DNA from: Atopsyche davidsoni
Taxonomy: Eukaryota > Arthropoda > Insecta > Trichoptera > Hydrobiosidae
Assembly (NCBI GenBank): GCA_022113835.1
Contig: JAILWY010000025.1
Span: 4,898,001-4,962,000, forward strand
Direction: 5' to 3'
DNA: 64,000 nt
Shown: piece after piece, positions 42,776-55,310 of the stretch
Numbering within the stretch: the first letter of the stretch is position 1
Layout of the letters: every line of letters begins with the position of its first letter
Position numbers and translations under genes: made by a program
The notes under the pieces: model-generated
What the model was told of the DNA's origin: nothing
Seen by the model: only the letters and a program-made list of their open reading frames with translations
The model's database searches: none

Positions 42776-43599
42776 GCACCCCCGGGCGGCAGCTTTTCCC
42801 CCGCGTCGGTGTGCGAGACACCCCCACGCGCGCGCACAATGCCTCCGCCCCTGTGGGGGTGTAATTAATTCCAGCTTTTGTGTCCCGGAATAATATCCAA
42901 CGAGGGCAGGGCCGCACGCTCCATAAATAATTAATTCAATTTTGATTATTTTAATTTACTGAAAATATTCATCCTTGAGATGCGGATATAATGCAGAAGA
43001 TATAACTGCTTTCAAATAGTTAATAATATATAAACTGATAGATAAAAAAAAACATTTAATTTTTTATTTATTTTATTCAAATTCTTAGCAAAGCCCTAAT
43101 GAATATACATTATATACTTTATCGAAAAATATTTTTTATTAATTATAATTATTTTAGTTATTTTTATCCTTTTATCGTGCAAATCACAGGTTATGATTAC
43201 TATTTTAATAAAAACAGTAATTTTTTTTAACCATGTGGTCATTTCGTTTTTGGTCCTCAGACATTGATTTGGAGCTCCTCAGATTGTATAAAAAGTATTC
43301 CGTACAAATATAAAATGTATACAGGTCTTTTTTAGTAAAAAAAGTTTTCTTATAATTATAATTCATACAGTTTAAGCCAAATTAAATTCATTGTGATTCC
43401 CCGGGGCCTCCAAAACAAATACTTGAACCTTTTCAGAGTGTGTTAAGCTAAATTGCAATTCTTTGAAACTTAATTTCCCTCTGATATTGTTGGGTAAGAC
43501 CATTAGGTATGCTTAATTTTATTTAATTACAAATTTCAAACTCGCCTTTGACAAAAACCGCAATCTAAAATGTACCTTGGTGATGATTATTATAAAGGT

Positions 43600-43930
43600 T
43601 AAATTGGCCCGCAGAAAACAGCGCGAGTTACGCCGTTTCGTCATTAAATTTGTCTTAATTACCAAAATTATATAATGGCTAATGACAAAAAGCTAATTTA
43701 GACGAGCCTTTTGTTCGCTTGATAAACGGGAAAAAACAGAACAGGTTCATATATGCGCGTCCCTTTCTCTCCTGTATAATATGTATCTAATTGTCGGCAC
43801 TAGAAAGAGACAGAGTGCCGTCGCAGAACAAAGCGTTTAAACGGAGGTTTTGTATGCGCCGTCTCTGTCTAGCTAACTGTAGACTGCGGGACGTCGGCGA
43901 GTGCGAGAGAGACGCCGATGCTTAATCGAT
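43600..43930. promoter_or_regulatory. Candidate developmental enhancer island
   Basis: The first half holds homeodomain-type sites (CATTAAATTTG, TTAATTACC, GGCTAATGAC, AGCTAATTTAG). The second half has CGGCACT...AGTGCCG (43795-43820), CCGTCTCTGTCTAG and GTGCGAGAGAGACGCCG, with GAGA-type repeats. No coding frame. Regulatory role inferred. Confidence 0.35.
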
Positions 43931-43934
43931 CTAT

Positions 43935-46070
43935 AAATAAAGCTTTTAGAAGGCTGTACCATATTTACATAGCATCTACATCGACATCTGTGTATGTCCT
44001 AATGATCCGTCTATGATGTATTTTTGGAAAATAATATTTATTATAAAATTTACAATTAAATTATTACACACATTAAGCAAATGCTTATTTTTATATGATC
44101 CGTTATTATTATTTAATTTCTAGTAGTTTATATTAACTTTTTTCATAATCAAACCATTGAATAGATTAAAAATAGATAACCATATAACCCAAATATATTT
44201 TTTTGATATTAGCGATCATTATGAAGATCATACTTGAGATAGGTTGATATTTATATTTCGTATAACTATTCATAAAACTATTTGTTCTTACTTTTAAGTA
44301 TAACACCTTTAACTATATTTAATTTTTTTTAAACAATTATTTTTTTTAATTATAAATAATTATAATCTATATTGAAGCTTAAATTAGGAGAAACACAAAC
44401 AATTAAACAAAAAAACTTTTATAAAGTTGTAATTTAAATACCAAATAAATTATTTCAATATACTTTGTTTTCAATAAATATGATTAAAAAAAAAATACTT
44501 TCGTTCCAACAATGAACTACTATGTCAGGAACCAAAAAATAATATTTATATAAATAAATTTATTATTTTTAAAAACGACCAAAATAAATATCTGCGGTTG
44601 TTCGTAGACGGACCACTAGAAAACAATTTCCCGAGGGCACAGCACACTGCATGGTGGCTATCTCTTTCATTTTCCATTGAAGCCCCGCGGCGAAGAGAGA
44701 GAGGAAAATATGATATATATACCGCTCGAACTAGAACCAGAGGCTTTGTGAAAATACGCATTGGGTAGAAAATTATTGGAGATGAAAATGTCAACTGAAT
44801 ACTGAAAACTTTCCTTCTAAAATTTCAATGTTAAAAGATACCAAACATTTTGAAATAGAGTCGTGACGTATTTAATTATTTTGTAATAATTTTAATTGGC
44901 TTATTTGGGCTTATATTATTTCTTTAAAATAATCTAAACTATTTTATGCATCTTTTTGGAACATCTGACCATGTCTCACGTTGAAAAACCGATGAGCAGA
45001 TCTTCTTGTAGTTAGTATATGAAAATGGAATAAAATGATATTAATGATGCTCAGCATTCTAATTTTTGAAGGTTTTTGACCCAATAGTTGTTTTAGACTG
45101 CTAATATTTATATCATTTAAGAAGATAAAGCATAATATATCCACACATTTTGTATATTTTTATAAAATATTTACCATTCAATTAAAAAATCATTTAAAGA
45201 TAAATATATTTGTACCCCTAACCGAACCTTCTTTAGACTCACTTTAATAAAAATGGTGATAAAACATTTAAAAATACGACACTAAAGGTGATATAGGGTA
45301 ATATTTTTTTTATAGGTTCAATAAGAAAAATTACAAGGAATAGAAAGGATAAGATATTTAACGTGAAGTATATAAATTTAATAATTTTCGTAAATATGAA
45401 TCTAAAATATGTATGTTGGTAGGTTTTTATATTATTTGTTAATTTGATTTATATAAAAAGGTAACTTATAAAAATAAAATTAAAAAAAACATTAATTTAC
45501 AAAGATTCAGTGAACATTTTGTTAAATTTAAATTCGACATATTTTATTAAATTCTGTTTGAAAACATTTTAAATTAACAGTCTATAAGTATCATCATTAA
45601 AGTTACCCCAACTGAAGTTATTCAATTAATGTGGTGCCATAGTAGCCCCATTATAGCCATAAGGGTGTCGAACGTGAAGGGATGTTGGGGTTCAATTGAC
45701 CAGGGGTTGAAAATAACTTAATTATAAGAAGCGATGGTCAAGCGATAAAGACAACTTTTAGAATCAAAACAATAACATACATACTTTAAGTAATAATTTA
45801 TTAATATAAAATTTATGCGGTGCATCTAAAACCAACGCATGAAATTATTTTTTAATATATGTTGATTTAAATTTTGAAATACGTACAGCTGAAGTTTTAC
45901 GTTTTACATGTTTGCTTATATTTCATGTGTTTAGTATCATATTAATGTACGGGTATTTTCAAATATTAAGCAAAAATATTATGTTTTAAACAATATTAAT
46001 AATATTAATGCAATTCAAAATATTCTTCTAGAGTTGATACGTAAAAGAAATCTCGACATGATATTTTTGC
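43935..46070. other. AT-rich desert
   Basis: About 2.1 kb AT-rich. A patch at 44610-44720 (GGACCACTAG, GAAGCCCCGCGGCGAAGAGA) is unidentified. Minus frames at 44546-44794 and 44944-45144 lack domains. Confidence 0.45.
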
Positions 46071-46079
46071 ACTTTGTAT

Positions 46080-46340
46080 ATTTCTAACCCTAGAGCGTCC
46101 CCCTCCGCTGTGCTACGATTAGACCCCTGCAGACAGCAATATCGGCTGCTCCCCGCGGCCCTCAGGGTTAATGGTCATAAAAGACCCCCCCGGGTGGTTA
46201 TTACCCCAACAAACCCGCGCAGTGATTCCGGCGCTGGGCGTCACGGTGTTAAGTACACTTCCGACGAATGAATCGTACGGACGTTTAATATAAATTACTA
46301 AATGGCTTAATGATGCGACGGGCATTCTGTGAGCGACTCT
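46080..46340. promoter_or_regulatory. GC-rich island
   Basis: Contains GCTGCTCCCCGCGGCCCTC, AGACCCCCCCGGGTGG and GATTCCGGCGCTGGGCGTC. Frames on both strands (46074-46271, 46325-46119) have no domain. Candidate regulatory block. Confidence 0.27.
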
Positions 46341-46641
46341 AATCGCCTGTGTTTGGAATGCGCGTGCCTTTGGAACGTTGAAGCATCGTTGTTCTTCTGA
46401 TTGTAATTATTAAGTATTTAATGAATACGTATTTTTATATTTTTAATAAAAAAATTCTAACAGACGCGATTTCACACTTTTTATTATTTGAGTTACGCTT
46501 GTTAACGAAACCTCACTGTACCTGAAAATGTCTACATAGTCCCATTTTTCCACTGTGTCTCTGTGTTTTTTTAATTATTAAACATAGTTATTAACCTCCT
46601 ACACAAGCTCTCCGCAAGGAAACGTAACAAAGATGTTCTTT

Positions 46642-47100
46642 GATTCTGTTACGGACGTATACAGTAATACCTGCGAGATTAGCTTTGAATCAACCCAGCT
46701 CCTAAAGGGTTATGGAGTGATGAGAAGTTATCTCCGCAGGTTCCACTTGACACATGCCCTTGTGATGATATTACTCCACAAACAGTGATCCACCTTGTGG
46801 GTTCATGCCCCATCTTCGGTCTTCAGAGACACCAACTGGAGAGCCAATGCCGACAGGAAGGCCTCTGCCTGGATGACCTGAAGTCAGTGGCGTGACACCC
46901 TCAGTTGATGAAGTCACTGGATGGCTTCTTGAAGCGTGTCATCGGAACCATAAAGAAGATAAACCAGGGGGTGTAGCTTCAGTCACTCCCATATATAGAT
47001 CAATTCGATCGACTAGTTTGGAAAGTTTCTCCAAATTGTGATGACAAACCTTGTATATAACAAGCAAGGTACCAAACCTAGATATATATATATAAAAAAA
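46642..47100 (+). pseudogene. LINE fragment with C-terminal CCHC knuckle (R1/Jockey-like)
   Basis: The first frame (46642-46756) ends GYGVMRSYLRRFHLTH. After a frameshift, the second frame (46755-46976) starts CPCDDITPQTVIHLVGSCPI, a C-x-C-x9-H-x4-C knuckle typical of the reverse transcriptase C-terminus of R1/TRAS/Jockey-type non-LTR elements. It continues with one TGA (46893) to TAG (46974) after KKINQGV. The ~120 bp after the stop end in (AT)n and A7 (47081-47100), a usual LINE 3' end. 5'-truncated, frameshifted and dead. Confidence 0.8.
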
Positions 47101-48890
47101 CCTCCTTTGAAGAAATCGGTAAATACAAGTCTTTCAAATACAAATATATTTAGTATTTAAATACAATAAAAATAATAATAAACGAATTTATTAAATAACC
47201 AATATAAATAATTCATTTATTTGCGTTTTGCTGTCCGTTATATTCAATGATTGAATACTTCATTATTTTGTGACCAAAAAAAATATTTTTGCTAATTCCT
47301 ATTAAATCACAAAAAAATAATAAATAACCACAAGAGAAACTCTTTAAAAAATAATCAAAATGCAACCATCTGTTCGCTTTTCTTCTCTTTTTTGGAGCAA
47401 AAGCAGTGGCCACAATGTGTGTTTATTCCCACGTCATTTCTTCCACTCTTTCCACAATTATTCCACAAAAGAGTCCCTCAGATCCATCAAGTCTTGAAAG
47501 CCCCAGAAACCACCAGCACAGCTAATATTCCGTGGATTCACCTATGTCATAATTTGAAATTGATTGACTTTCATTGTTAGGATTTCCTTTGTATCCTTGA
47601 AAAAAGGATACGGTTTGTTATATTTATTTATGAAGACCTCAAACTGCGATTGGCATACACGCTTCTCGACCATGGGATCCCGGATTTGTATCCCGGTTAA
47701 ATTATAAGTGCAATTTGAAATTTTTTAAACAAATGTAATAAAAGGTTTCATGATGCAGGCCATTAAAGATATGTCTTAAAATGCTTCCGATCGCATCAAA
47801 TTGGCAATGGAAAAAAGTCTCTAGGACTATTGTGTGAATTTGCATGTTTCCTGCTCGTATAATAAAATATATTTAAAATAAAAAATGGACCAAATATGTT
47901 TAAATTTTTAAAATCTATATATATTAATCAATATTACAACCTAACTGCAGTGCAAGTGTATATTGTATTTATATATTAAAATACACTGTATGACTATGTA
48001 TTATAAACTGTTTTTACAAAGGTATATATGAGAAGTATATTTCTTCGATAGAATAAAATAATATGGGCCAATATCCAGCAGATGATAAATTTTATATTAA
48101 TGGTTTTTTTTTTTAATTTGCTGTTTATATTTTTTTATCAATATGTATGAATGCGCTAATTCGTAATATTCTAATTACGTCTTGATTTTATAATAACATA
48201 TTTTTTATCAATGTTTACACGAACGAACTCGGTTATCTTAATGTTATTTTACAAATTTGTCTATTTCTTATCTCGTTATGTAAAACTATTACATCAAATA
48301 ACTTTTTTTTAATAATGATACAGTCAAGAAGCTGTTAGACAATCATAATATTTTATATATTCAATAAACTTCATTTTGAAGTAACTATATTATAAAGTAT
48401 AAAACGTGTATAATCGTTTTTGTTTATTACCTGAATATTGTAATAAAATATTTGTTCATAAATAATACAATTATTTTATACTTATTTTATAGAGACTGCA
48501 TCTTTTTTTTTACTAATTACAGAATGTGCATAGTAAATATTTTACACGTAATTTTTCTTTGTTTATAGATATTGTAAAGCATGCTGTACTTTTTGGCTAC
48601 GTGGTTTAATCGAAATATACAGCTGTTAGTTATTTATCACAATAAATAAATAAAAATAAAAATACGATATTTAAAATATTTTAAGCTGTCTAATTAATAT
48701 TCCTTGTAATTTACCACCCCCTATACCGCTTTTTTTCAGTTTAAATAATTTACATTGAATCACTTAAAACATATGTAGTATTTTACGTTTATGTTATAGA
48801 AACAAACACGCATATATATTTTACAGTGCAGACCTTAGATGTGCAAAAAAAATTGGCTGCAAATTTTACGTAGAATTGATTTTATGAATG
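47100..48890. other. AT-rich desert
   Basis: AT-rich. At 47660-47700 ACGCTTCTCGACCATGGGAT + CCCGGATTTGTATCCCGG looks weakly tRNA-like. No gene supported. Confidence 0.4.
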
Positions 48891-48899
48891 ACCACGTTA

Positions 48900-49340
48900 A
48901 ATCGCATTATTCAGAATAACAAAAGCACCAATAGGAAGATTTAAAATCGATCACTCAAAATCCCTACCCCCCAACAATAGGGGAGGTAATTGCTCAAGTG
49001 GTAATTCCTATTTAAATCCACCCACGACTGGAGGTCCATTCACACCTTGCGTTTGTCCCAGTCAAAATGGCGCACAATATCGCATCCTGAAAAAAATCCT
49101 GACACGGCGGAGACAATTCGAAATTTCGGAAAAAGCCTTTATCGCTCCGTGCTCAATTATTCGCTTTGTGCTGGCCGAGGCTGGACAAAGCCTCTTTGTT
49201 GGCGCCGCTTTATCGCGTGATGATTCTTGTATTCAGTGTAATTCCATCACTCGCATGGATGACTCCAGAAATGAATAGTTCTGTGATGTGTGCATGCACC
49301 TTTATGGCCTTTCAATGGAGACGGTATATCAAAATGTGAT
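48900..49340. promoter_or_regulatory. Candidate developmental enhancer island
   Basis: The largest GC-balanced block here. It has CCAATAGG, CCCTACCCCCCAACAATAGG + GGAGGT, AGTCAAAATGGCGCAC, AAGCCTTTATCGCTCC, GGCGCCGCTTTATCGCG and CCTTTATGGCC. The recurring TTTAT(C/G)G words are posterior Hox/Cdx-like cores. No coding frame of note. Function inferred from motif density. Confidence 0.38.
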
Positions 49341-49445
49341 CTGTTTACTTGTATATACATTAGGTGTGTATTATTAAAATCGTCTCTGTGTTGTTTGTGT
49401 TCAAGACCACGCATTTATATTTGTGCATTTATTTATGTATAAAAA

Positions 49446-49723
49446 TAGTAAAACCTCGATATAATGGACCTCTATTTAACGGATTTGGATATAAGGGACA
49501 AAAAAATTGATTCCTTTTTAGTAGGATTTACCAAAAGCAAGCGCGTCGATATCAAACAATTAAAATAGAATTTTGTATTTTTTATTTATATCTGAATAAA
49601 TACAGTGTATTTTCAAAAAAATGTTTTTTTGATTTATTTAAAACTTATTTTTATATAACGGACTTTCGGCTTTAACGGACACCCCCTTCCTTTCGGTTGG
49701 TCCGTTATATCGAGGTTTTACTG
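49446..49723. mobile_element. Pogo/Tigger-like MITE
   Basis: Inverted ends: left (C to T)AGTAAAACCTCGATATAA, right on the minus strand CAGTAAAACCTCGATATAAC + GGACC, with TA next to the right end. CAGTA-x-AACCTCGATTAA-type termini are characteristic of pogo/Tigger elements. The interior adds further ACGGA/TCCGT inverted words. About 278 bp, no transposase. Confidence 0.82.
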
Positions 49724-50039
49724 TACTATATACAAATCTTTAACAATAGAACCGCTAGATTATTTTAACATACTGAGACTTTCTTTATAAATAAGTATAT
49801 TTCACTTGCAAGACTATACAGTTTTTGATTATATTTGTGCATAGGACGATTTTGTTGTTAAAAAATTTAATAAATATGATATGTAGTATCTCTAATGAAT
49901 TTTTCTATAAATCAAAGTATTACAAAGTCTTTTTTATATATATTATATTTAACAGGCTGAAAAAAATAGGCCTCCGAAAAGAAATAAAATAAAATACATT
50001 AAATAAATAATCTAAACTGGTACAGTAAAAATATTTTCA

Positions 50040-50340
50040 ATTAGGGAGGGAAACGGTGAAAATTACCATAATTGAGGAAGATCAACACCTTGAGGCCGCT
50101 CCCCAGGTAGATATTTAGTTAATGAGTTTACCTTTGTTTTATAAAGGCTCTGGGCGTAAGCGCTAAGGCTACCTGTGTTTTTTCACTACCCTGATGACAC
50201 CTTACGGTCGTTAATTATTACTGATTGCAAGGTGTTAAGGGCGCTCGCACAGCCGGATGTGCCTTAACGGGTCAGCCGATTATCTGAACCAAACTATAGA
50301 TTGTGACGCTTTGTTTGTTAAATGCAACGCATTATCCAGG
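50040..50340. promoter_or_regulatory. GC-balanced island
   Basis: Contains GGAGGGAAACGGTG, CCTTGAGGCCGCTCCCCAGG, GGGCGTAAGCGCTAAGGC and GGCGCTCGCACAGCCGG. Lacks an open frame. Candidate conserved non-coding block. Confidence 0.3.
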
Positions 50341-50344
50341 TGTT

Positions 50345-52520
50345 GTAATTTAGGAAATTTTAATGTGAAAAAAATCGTAATTTCGTAAAAATATATTCTT
50401 AAAAATAATTAATTCCCTATAGATGCTAATAAAAGAAACGATTTGTTCGTTAAATGTAACGAATCATTAAAATGTTCTTAAAGAGAATTAATTAATATTT
50501 ATTATATAAATTCGATCAATGAATATAATTATAAGTTACTACTAGTATTCTTAGAAATACAGTCACGATATGAAATGATATGTATTTGAAGTATTTAAAA
50601 AAAAATTGATGTAAATATATCAATTGTATAATATATATATCGTTATAAAGATGAAATATGCTATTAAATTAAAATTGTCGTATACAAATTATTGTAAACA
50701 ATTCACAATCAATGTAAAATAAATATAGCAAATAATTAATAATAAAGGCAATAAAAGCTTCTTCACCCTACCTACTCTATTTATTAAACCATTTTGCTAT
50801 AATTAAGCCAAATAAACTCAAAGCGATGGTCTTGCTAAGCAAGTTATTCTGAAAACTGCAATAACAAAAAAATATAATTAAATCTCCAAATAAATTTGTA
50901 CTAAAAAAATACCTACATATATATATTATCTACGATTGTAATTAATGTTATTATATAAATTATGCTTACGAGTATAAAGAAATTCTATAAAAGGTATTTC
51001 CTTGTGCAGAAAATTTATTTGATATGGTGTATTTTTTAGTACAAATGTTGTTTTTTCCATATATGCATCATAGCAAATAATATGACCTATATATTTATAA
51101 TTATCTGCAAACTCACCAGCAGAGCATAACAGTTATTTAATTTTCAAAATTATTATTTTATATTTTTCATAGTTGTTATAACGCAGGCTTATTTTGCGTG
51201 GAAAAAAATATAGAAGGCACACAGTGTAAATACGCCCTTACCAACCCCAAGTATTTATAACGCCATAAGGACGTAAAAGGAATTTTTAATTACCTGTAAT
51301 TTACCTGAGTCTCTATTCGTCCACCTGGCTGGGTGTATTAATGAGTAGGATTCTGCCTTCAATGCGACGTTTCGTCAGTTTTTCGCCTGTTCTTTGACAC
51401 CCTTTATATGACAGGTGTTTTTGGGCTTTAAACACTCGACTTGCTTGTCGATATTGTATTGTAGTTTTAACAGTTATTACCCTAATTGTATATTTTATTG
51501 ATGGATGTTGTACGGTTTATTAATTAGTTTCATGTCCGCGTCTCGATTCAAATTACTTTCAAACATCCGGTGTTGGACTTTTATTAAAATAATATTCATA
51601 CAATTTTTAAAAAATGCGTAACTAACACATGAAGCAAACCTAAACAATTTATTTTAGAATTATTACATATTAAAATTTCTTCCAACGATTAAAACACTTC
51701 CTTTAATTAATTTTAAATTACTTTTATGAAGGTAGTAAACTAGAAAACCTTGTTTTTGCTAGATAAATAATTTTTTTAATTTTTATTTTAAAACTTCATT
51801 TAATAATAGTTGAATCGTTGAAAAATATATAAGAATGTATCAATCGTGATTAATTTGGCGTCGTAAGAAAATATTTAATTACTATTATCCCATCTTTTGC
51901 AACCCCTAACAGCAAAATAGTTTTTTTACTCCACCACGTGCAGTTACAGTTGCATTAATGCATTGCATTAAGTGGGCTAAATTAATTAATTTAACATTTA
52001 TGCTAACGCTAATTGGATAAATATACATACATTAAATTCTCGAATTTCACAACAGGAATTTAAAACGATTTATTTATAAGAAGGGAAGCAGTCCGCCCGC
52101 CGTGCCCCGCAGATGATTCGTATTAATTTTTTAGATCACATCTGTGGAACCATACATATTTATATAACTTAGGATATGGTTTTTTTGCTTCATATGGAAT
52201 ATTTCACAACACCGATTTTTTGCTGTGACACGCTCGGTTTAAAGTTTGATCTAATTTGTAGTATATATATTTATGTGGTTAAATTCATGCTGCAGCTTAA
52301 TAAAAACTTAAAATAAAATTACATAGATAGTTATTTAACAAATTTTAATATAAAATATAAATACATATTAAACTATATTTTTAAAAATTAACTAACAACA
52401 CCTACTAAATGCTTCTTTTAAACACTTTTAATACCTTTAATATTCCTAGAATATTTTTTTACAACGATGATGATTTATTGATAAGTAACTCGGTAAGTTT
52501 TACTTTTGATCAAAAGCAAT
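50345..52520. other. AT-rich desert
   Basis: About 2.2 kb AT-rich. Small mixed patches lie at 51240-51430 and 52085-52115 (GTCCGCCCGCCGTGCCCCGC). No gene or repeat supported. Confidence 0.45.
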
Positions 52521-52523
52521 TGC

Positions 52524-52605
52524 TTTAGAACTCAATATTACTTGGCTATATGGTTGGCAAGGAACTTTGCTAACCACTAGACCGAGAGGCGGTTTAGTCG
52601 CGTAA
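52524..52605 (-). repeat. tRNA-derived SINE head, degenerate
   Basis: On the minus strand CCGCCTCTCGGTCTAGTGGT + TAGCAAAG contains the A-box-like TAGTGGTTAGC (52569-52579). About 36 bp later comes the weak B-box-like TGAGTTCTAA (52524-52533). The layout is that of a tRNA-derived SINE promoter, but the B box is poor. Confidence 0.35.
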
Positions 52606-52609
52606 GTAG

Positions 52610-53335
52610 GATAAGACGGGGTTTTCCCTAAATAACGTATTAAATAACCATTATCTATAATTAAAATAACATAACCCGAACGTTTAAGTTTTCGTCTCTC
52701 TCAGATTGGATCGGGTCGAGCAAATGACAGTGTGAACTGAAACTATACAGCGTAAACACAAAAAGCAATTTGTATACATTTTCAGCATTTTCAGGCTTGG
52801 GGAACTTTCATTAATTAAGGCTTAATTGCTAGACTGTGTAACTTTTGTTTCGCTCTAAACGAGGGAGATAACACAATTATTCCAAAATTATAATAAGAAT
52901 AATTAATTCCTAAATAAAAACAATGGTGAATTATGAATTATAATTGCTCGGTTAAGAGATAAGATTGCAGATTGCGGTCTTGCATCTTTTTGATTTATTA
53001 TTTGTTTGGGATTTGGTTTTTTTTACTGTGTAAGCAAGGGCACGACTTTTTAATTATTCATTCAAATAATTATTTTATTTTTGCTTAAAATCAAATTTAT
53101 ATTATTTGTATGTGAATAATATTTATAAAAATGACGATAACAAGTTTTTTAAGATTTGTATTGGAATGTGTGGATTTAAGTAGTTTCGTTACAAACTAAT
53201 AAAACTGAATTAGTAATTTACGTGCATTGATACCTAACCCTACCATAGACAAAAAAAATACTTTAAAAAATCAAATAAAGTGGAAACCTACTTTGAATAA
53301 GCGTATGCAACTGCAAGAAAGAGCTCTTGTCACAA
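52610..53335. other. AT-rich spacer
   Basis: AT-rich, no supported feature. Confidence 0.5.
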
Positions 53336-53339
53336 ATAA

Positions 53340-53625
53340 ATTTTTACTGTCTTGGAGGTGTCGGTGGCGAGTAATTTCGTATTCTACCGTGTAAATTTGC
53401 AGTGAAATGCGATTTTAATTGATTTTTTTCAGGTGTTATTTCCATTTCAGTGGTTTGCAGAAAAACGGTTGATTTATAGCTTTATCGTTAGTTGCTTTTA
53501 CTATTAAAATTTTTACAATAGTATTCGCTCTAAGAAGCGGTGTTCACACAAGCGCAATCACGCATACCGCGTGTGCGTGCACACGCTGCAGTAAAAACTG
53601 CACTGTCTTGCAGGGGTGCATCTTG
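53340..53625. other. Mixed patch with CG/CA-rich words
   Basis: GAAGCGGTGTTCACACAAGC and ACCGCGTGTGCGTGCACACG + CTGCAG, including a GTGCGTGCACAC near-palindrome. No coding frame. Unidentified. Confidence 0.25.
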
Positions 53626-53798
53626 AATATAATTAACCACACATTATAATGGCTGCCAATGATTATTGCTAAATAATTTAAAAAATTCACACTTTTAACC
53701 CGTTCAGGTTTATTTTAATTTTTTCCAATATTTTTGACTGAAAATTCTTGGTGGAATTCCATTTTGATAATTTTATTCTCACAATAGAAATGTCAATA

Positions 53799-53875
53799 GT
53801 CTTTCGTCGTTTCGGTCCAGGTACTTAGATAATCCCCGGAGATGATCCAAATGGTTGGACCAAACGTCGAAAAAC
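53799..53875. repeat. 20-bp inverted repeat around a GATGATCC...GGACCAAACG motif
   Basis: GTCTTTCGTCGTTTCGGTCCA (53799-53819) pairs with TTGGACCAAACGTCGAAAAA + C (53855-53875) with a few mismatches and one gap. The loop has CCCCGGAGATGATCC. The stem GGTCC/GGACC followed by AAACGTCG parallels the motifs at 25606, 26370, 35540 and 62668, and resembles Penelope-like element ends. Confidence 0.6.
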
Positions 53876-53889
53876 ACAAATTGCAACGC

Positions 53890-54775
53890 AGAATAACACC
53901 CAAGGTAAAAAAGATATCTTATTATTGATTTTATTATTTTTTTTCCGTTATGTCATCTTTGTAATGTCATCATTGATGTTTACTGAAATTTAAAATTGGT
54001 CTTAATGAATTTTGTACAATTATTATCAGTATAATGCTTCTCTCAAGGTTAACAGTTATTTAGTAGATATACTATTTTTTGATGCCATCTTCATTCAAAT
54101 TGATATAATGTGTGAAGAGTGTAGAGCCACAAAACCACATTATTCAATCACTTTGAAACATATTTATTGAGTACTGTATAATTTCTTGTGGTATTTTAAG
54201 CATAAGGTATAATTTTACACCTCAGATAGTTATTATTAAGCTCTCTTTTAGACCGTAGGCTCTTGAGTTCGATTACCTGGTAAGAATCTAAACATAGATG
54301 TTAATATTAAATTGATACTCTTCATGGTGAATTTGAAAAAGTTTTTAATTTTTTTTGCTATTAGTAAATATTATTTTCAATAAAATAATGATAATATTAA
54401 TAACAACAATTTGATTCAATATTTTAGAGAAGCCTTTTAATGTAGTAAACGAAATAATCAAAACATATCGAGTGTAAATCATTATTTTTATTCTAAAAGC
54501 AGAAGTTGAGTATTTTATTACTACCCTACATGTAAAGCCTATCTACAAATTAACATATTGATTTAAAAAATTTAGATCATGTTTATTTTTAAATGCTACG
54601 CCTTCAAAATGTATAAAAAAGTTTTATTATATTTTTCTGAATGTTTAGTTAGTCGTTTAGTTAAACAACTATTGTCTTATCAAATGTAAAAATAATTTTT
54701 ATATAATGCAAACTCATTTCTATATTATTCAAAAAATTGAATAAAGCTTAAAAGGTATATCTTTTTATGTTTAAA
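53890..54775. other. AT-rich spacer
   Basis: AT-rich. GACCGTAGGCTCTTGAGTTC + GATTACC near 54251 has a B-box-like core, without an A box that I can place. Confidence 0.4.
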
Positions 54776-54779
54776 AATA

Positions 54780-55050
54780 AATACAAATTGGAGAGTTTTG
54801 CGTAGAATGCGCAAAGAAAGCAAACTCGTGACGATAGTTAAAAAAAAAGTAATATATCCTATTTTGGTCATATTTTTCTTTACAAATATAACCTACAGCA
54901 TTGTCTGCATGGGAAGAAAAAAACTGAAGTGGATGCGGAATTTGCATCAGTAGCGAGTACAGCCGAAGTAAGACTTGCTAAGAAAATATATATGATCAGT
55001 GAGATAGTCACAAGCTTACTCTGAGGAGAAGCACTTTAAGAAGTAAATAA
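54780..55050 (+). pseudogene. RTE-like LINE tail, copy 9
   Basis: Longest upstream reach of the family. An early frame reads LRRMRKESELVTIVKKK and a nearby frame SYFGHIF, the R-R-x-x-x-E-x-E-L..I-K-x-x-K..Y-F-G-H-I segment that precedes the terminal tail in RTE-type polyproteins. Then KWMRNLHQ, stop, and broken pieces of the A-Q..F block follow to about 55035. Several frameshifts and stops. It supports the reading that the other fragments are true LINE 3' ends. Confidence 0.65.
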
Positions 55051-55079
55051 ATAGATTTCTTATATATTTTTTATTAAAA

Positions 55080-55310
55080 AAATGGATTTGCTCCACAGGT
55101 GACCCCATTTATTCTGCCGTGTGCATATTAACCACACACACACACCGAGCTGCAGTTTTGCAGTGCACACGCGTGTCTAATTACAAGCGGTAAGACACTT
55201 GCTCCGCAGAGGGGCTGTCAATCACATACAGCCTTTGCATGATGCCTCTTTTTATCGAAAGTGTAATTCAACCCGTGTAAGCCGAGCCGCTCATGAAGAA
55301 AATATTAATT
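55080..55310. other. Mixed patch with (CA)n
   Basis: ACCACACACACACACCGAGC + TGCAGTTTTGCAGTGCACAC, then CTTGCTCCGCAGAGGGGCTG and GTAAGCCGAGCCGCTC. No coding frame. Unidentified. Confidence 0.25.
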
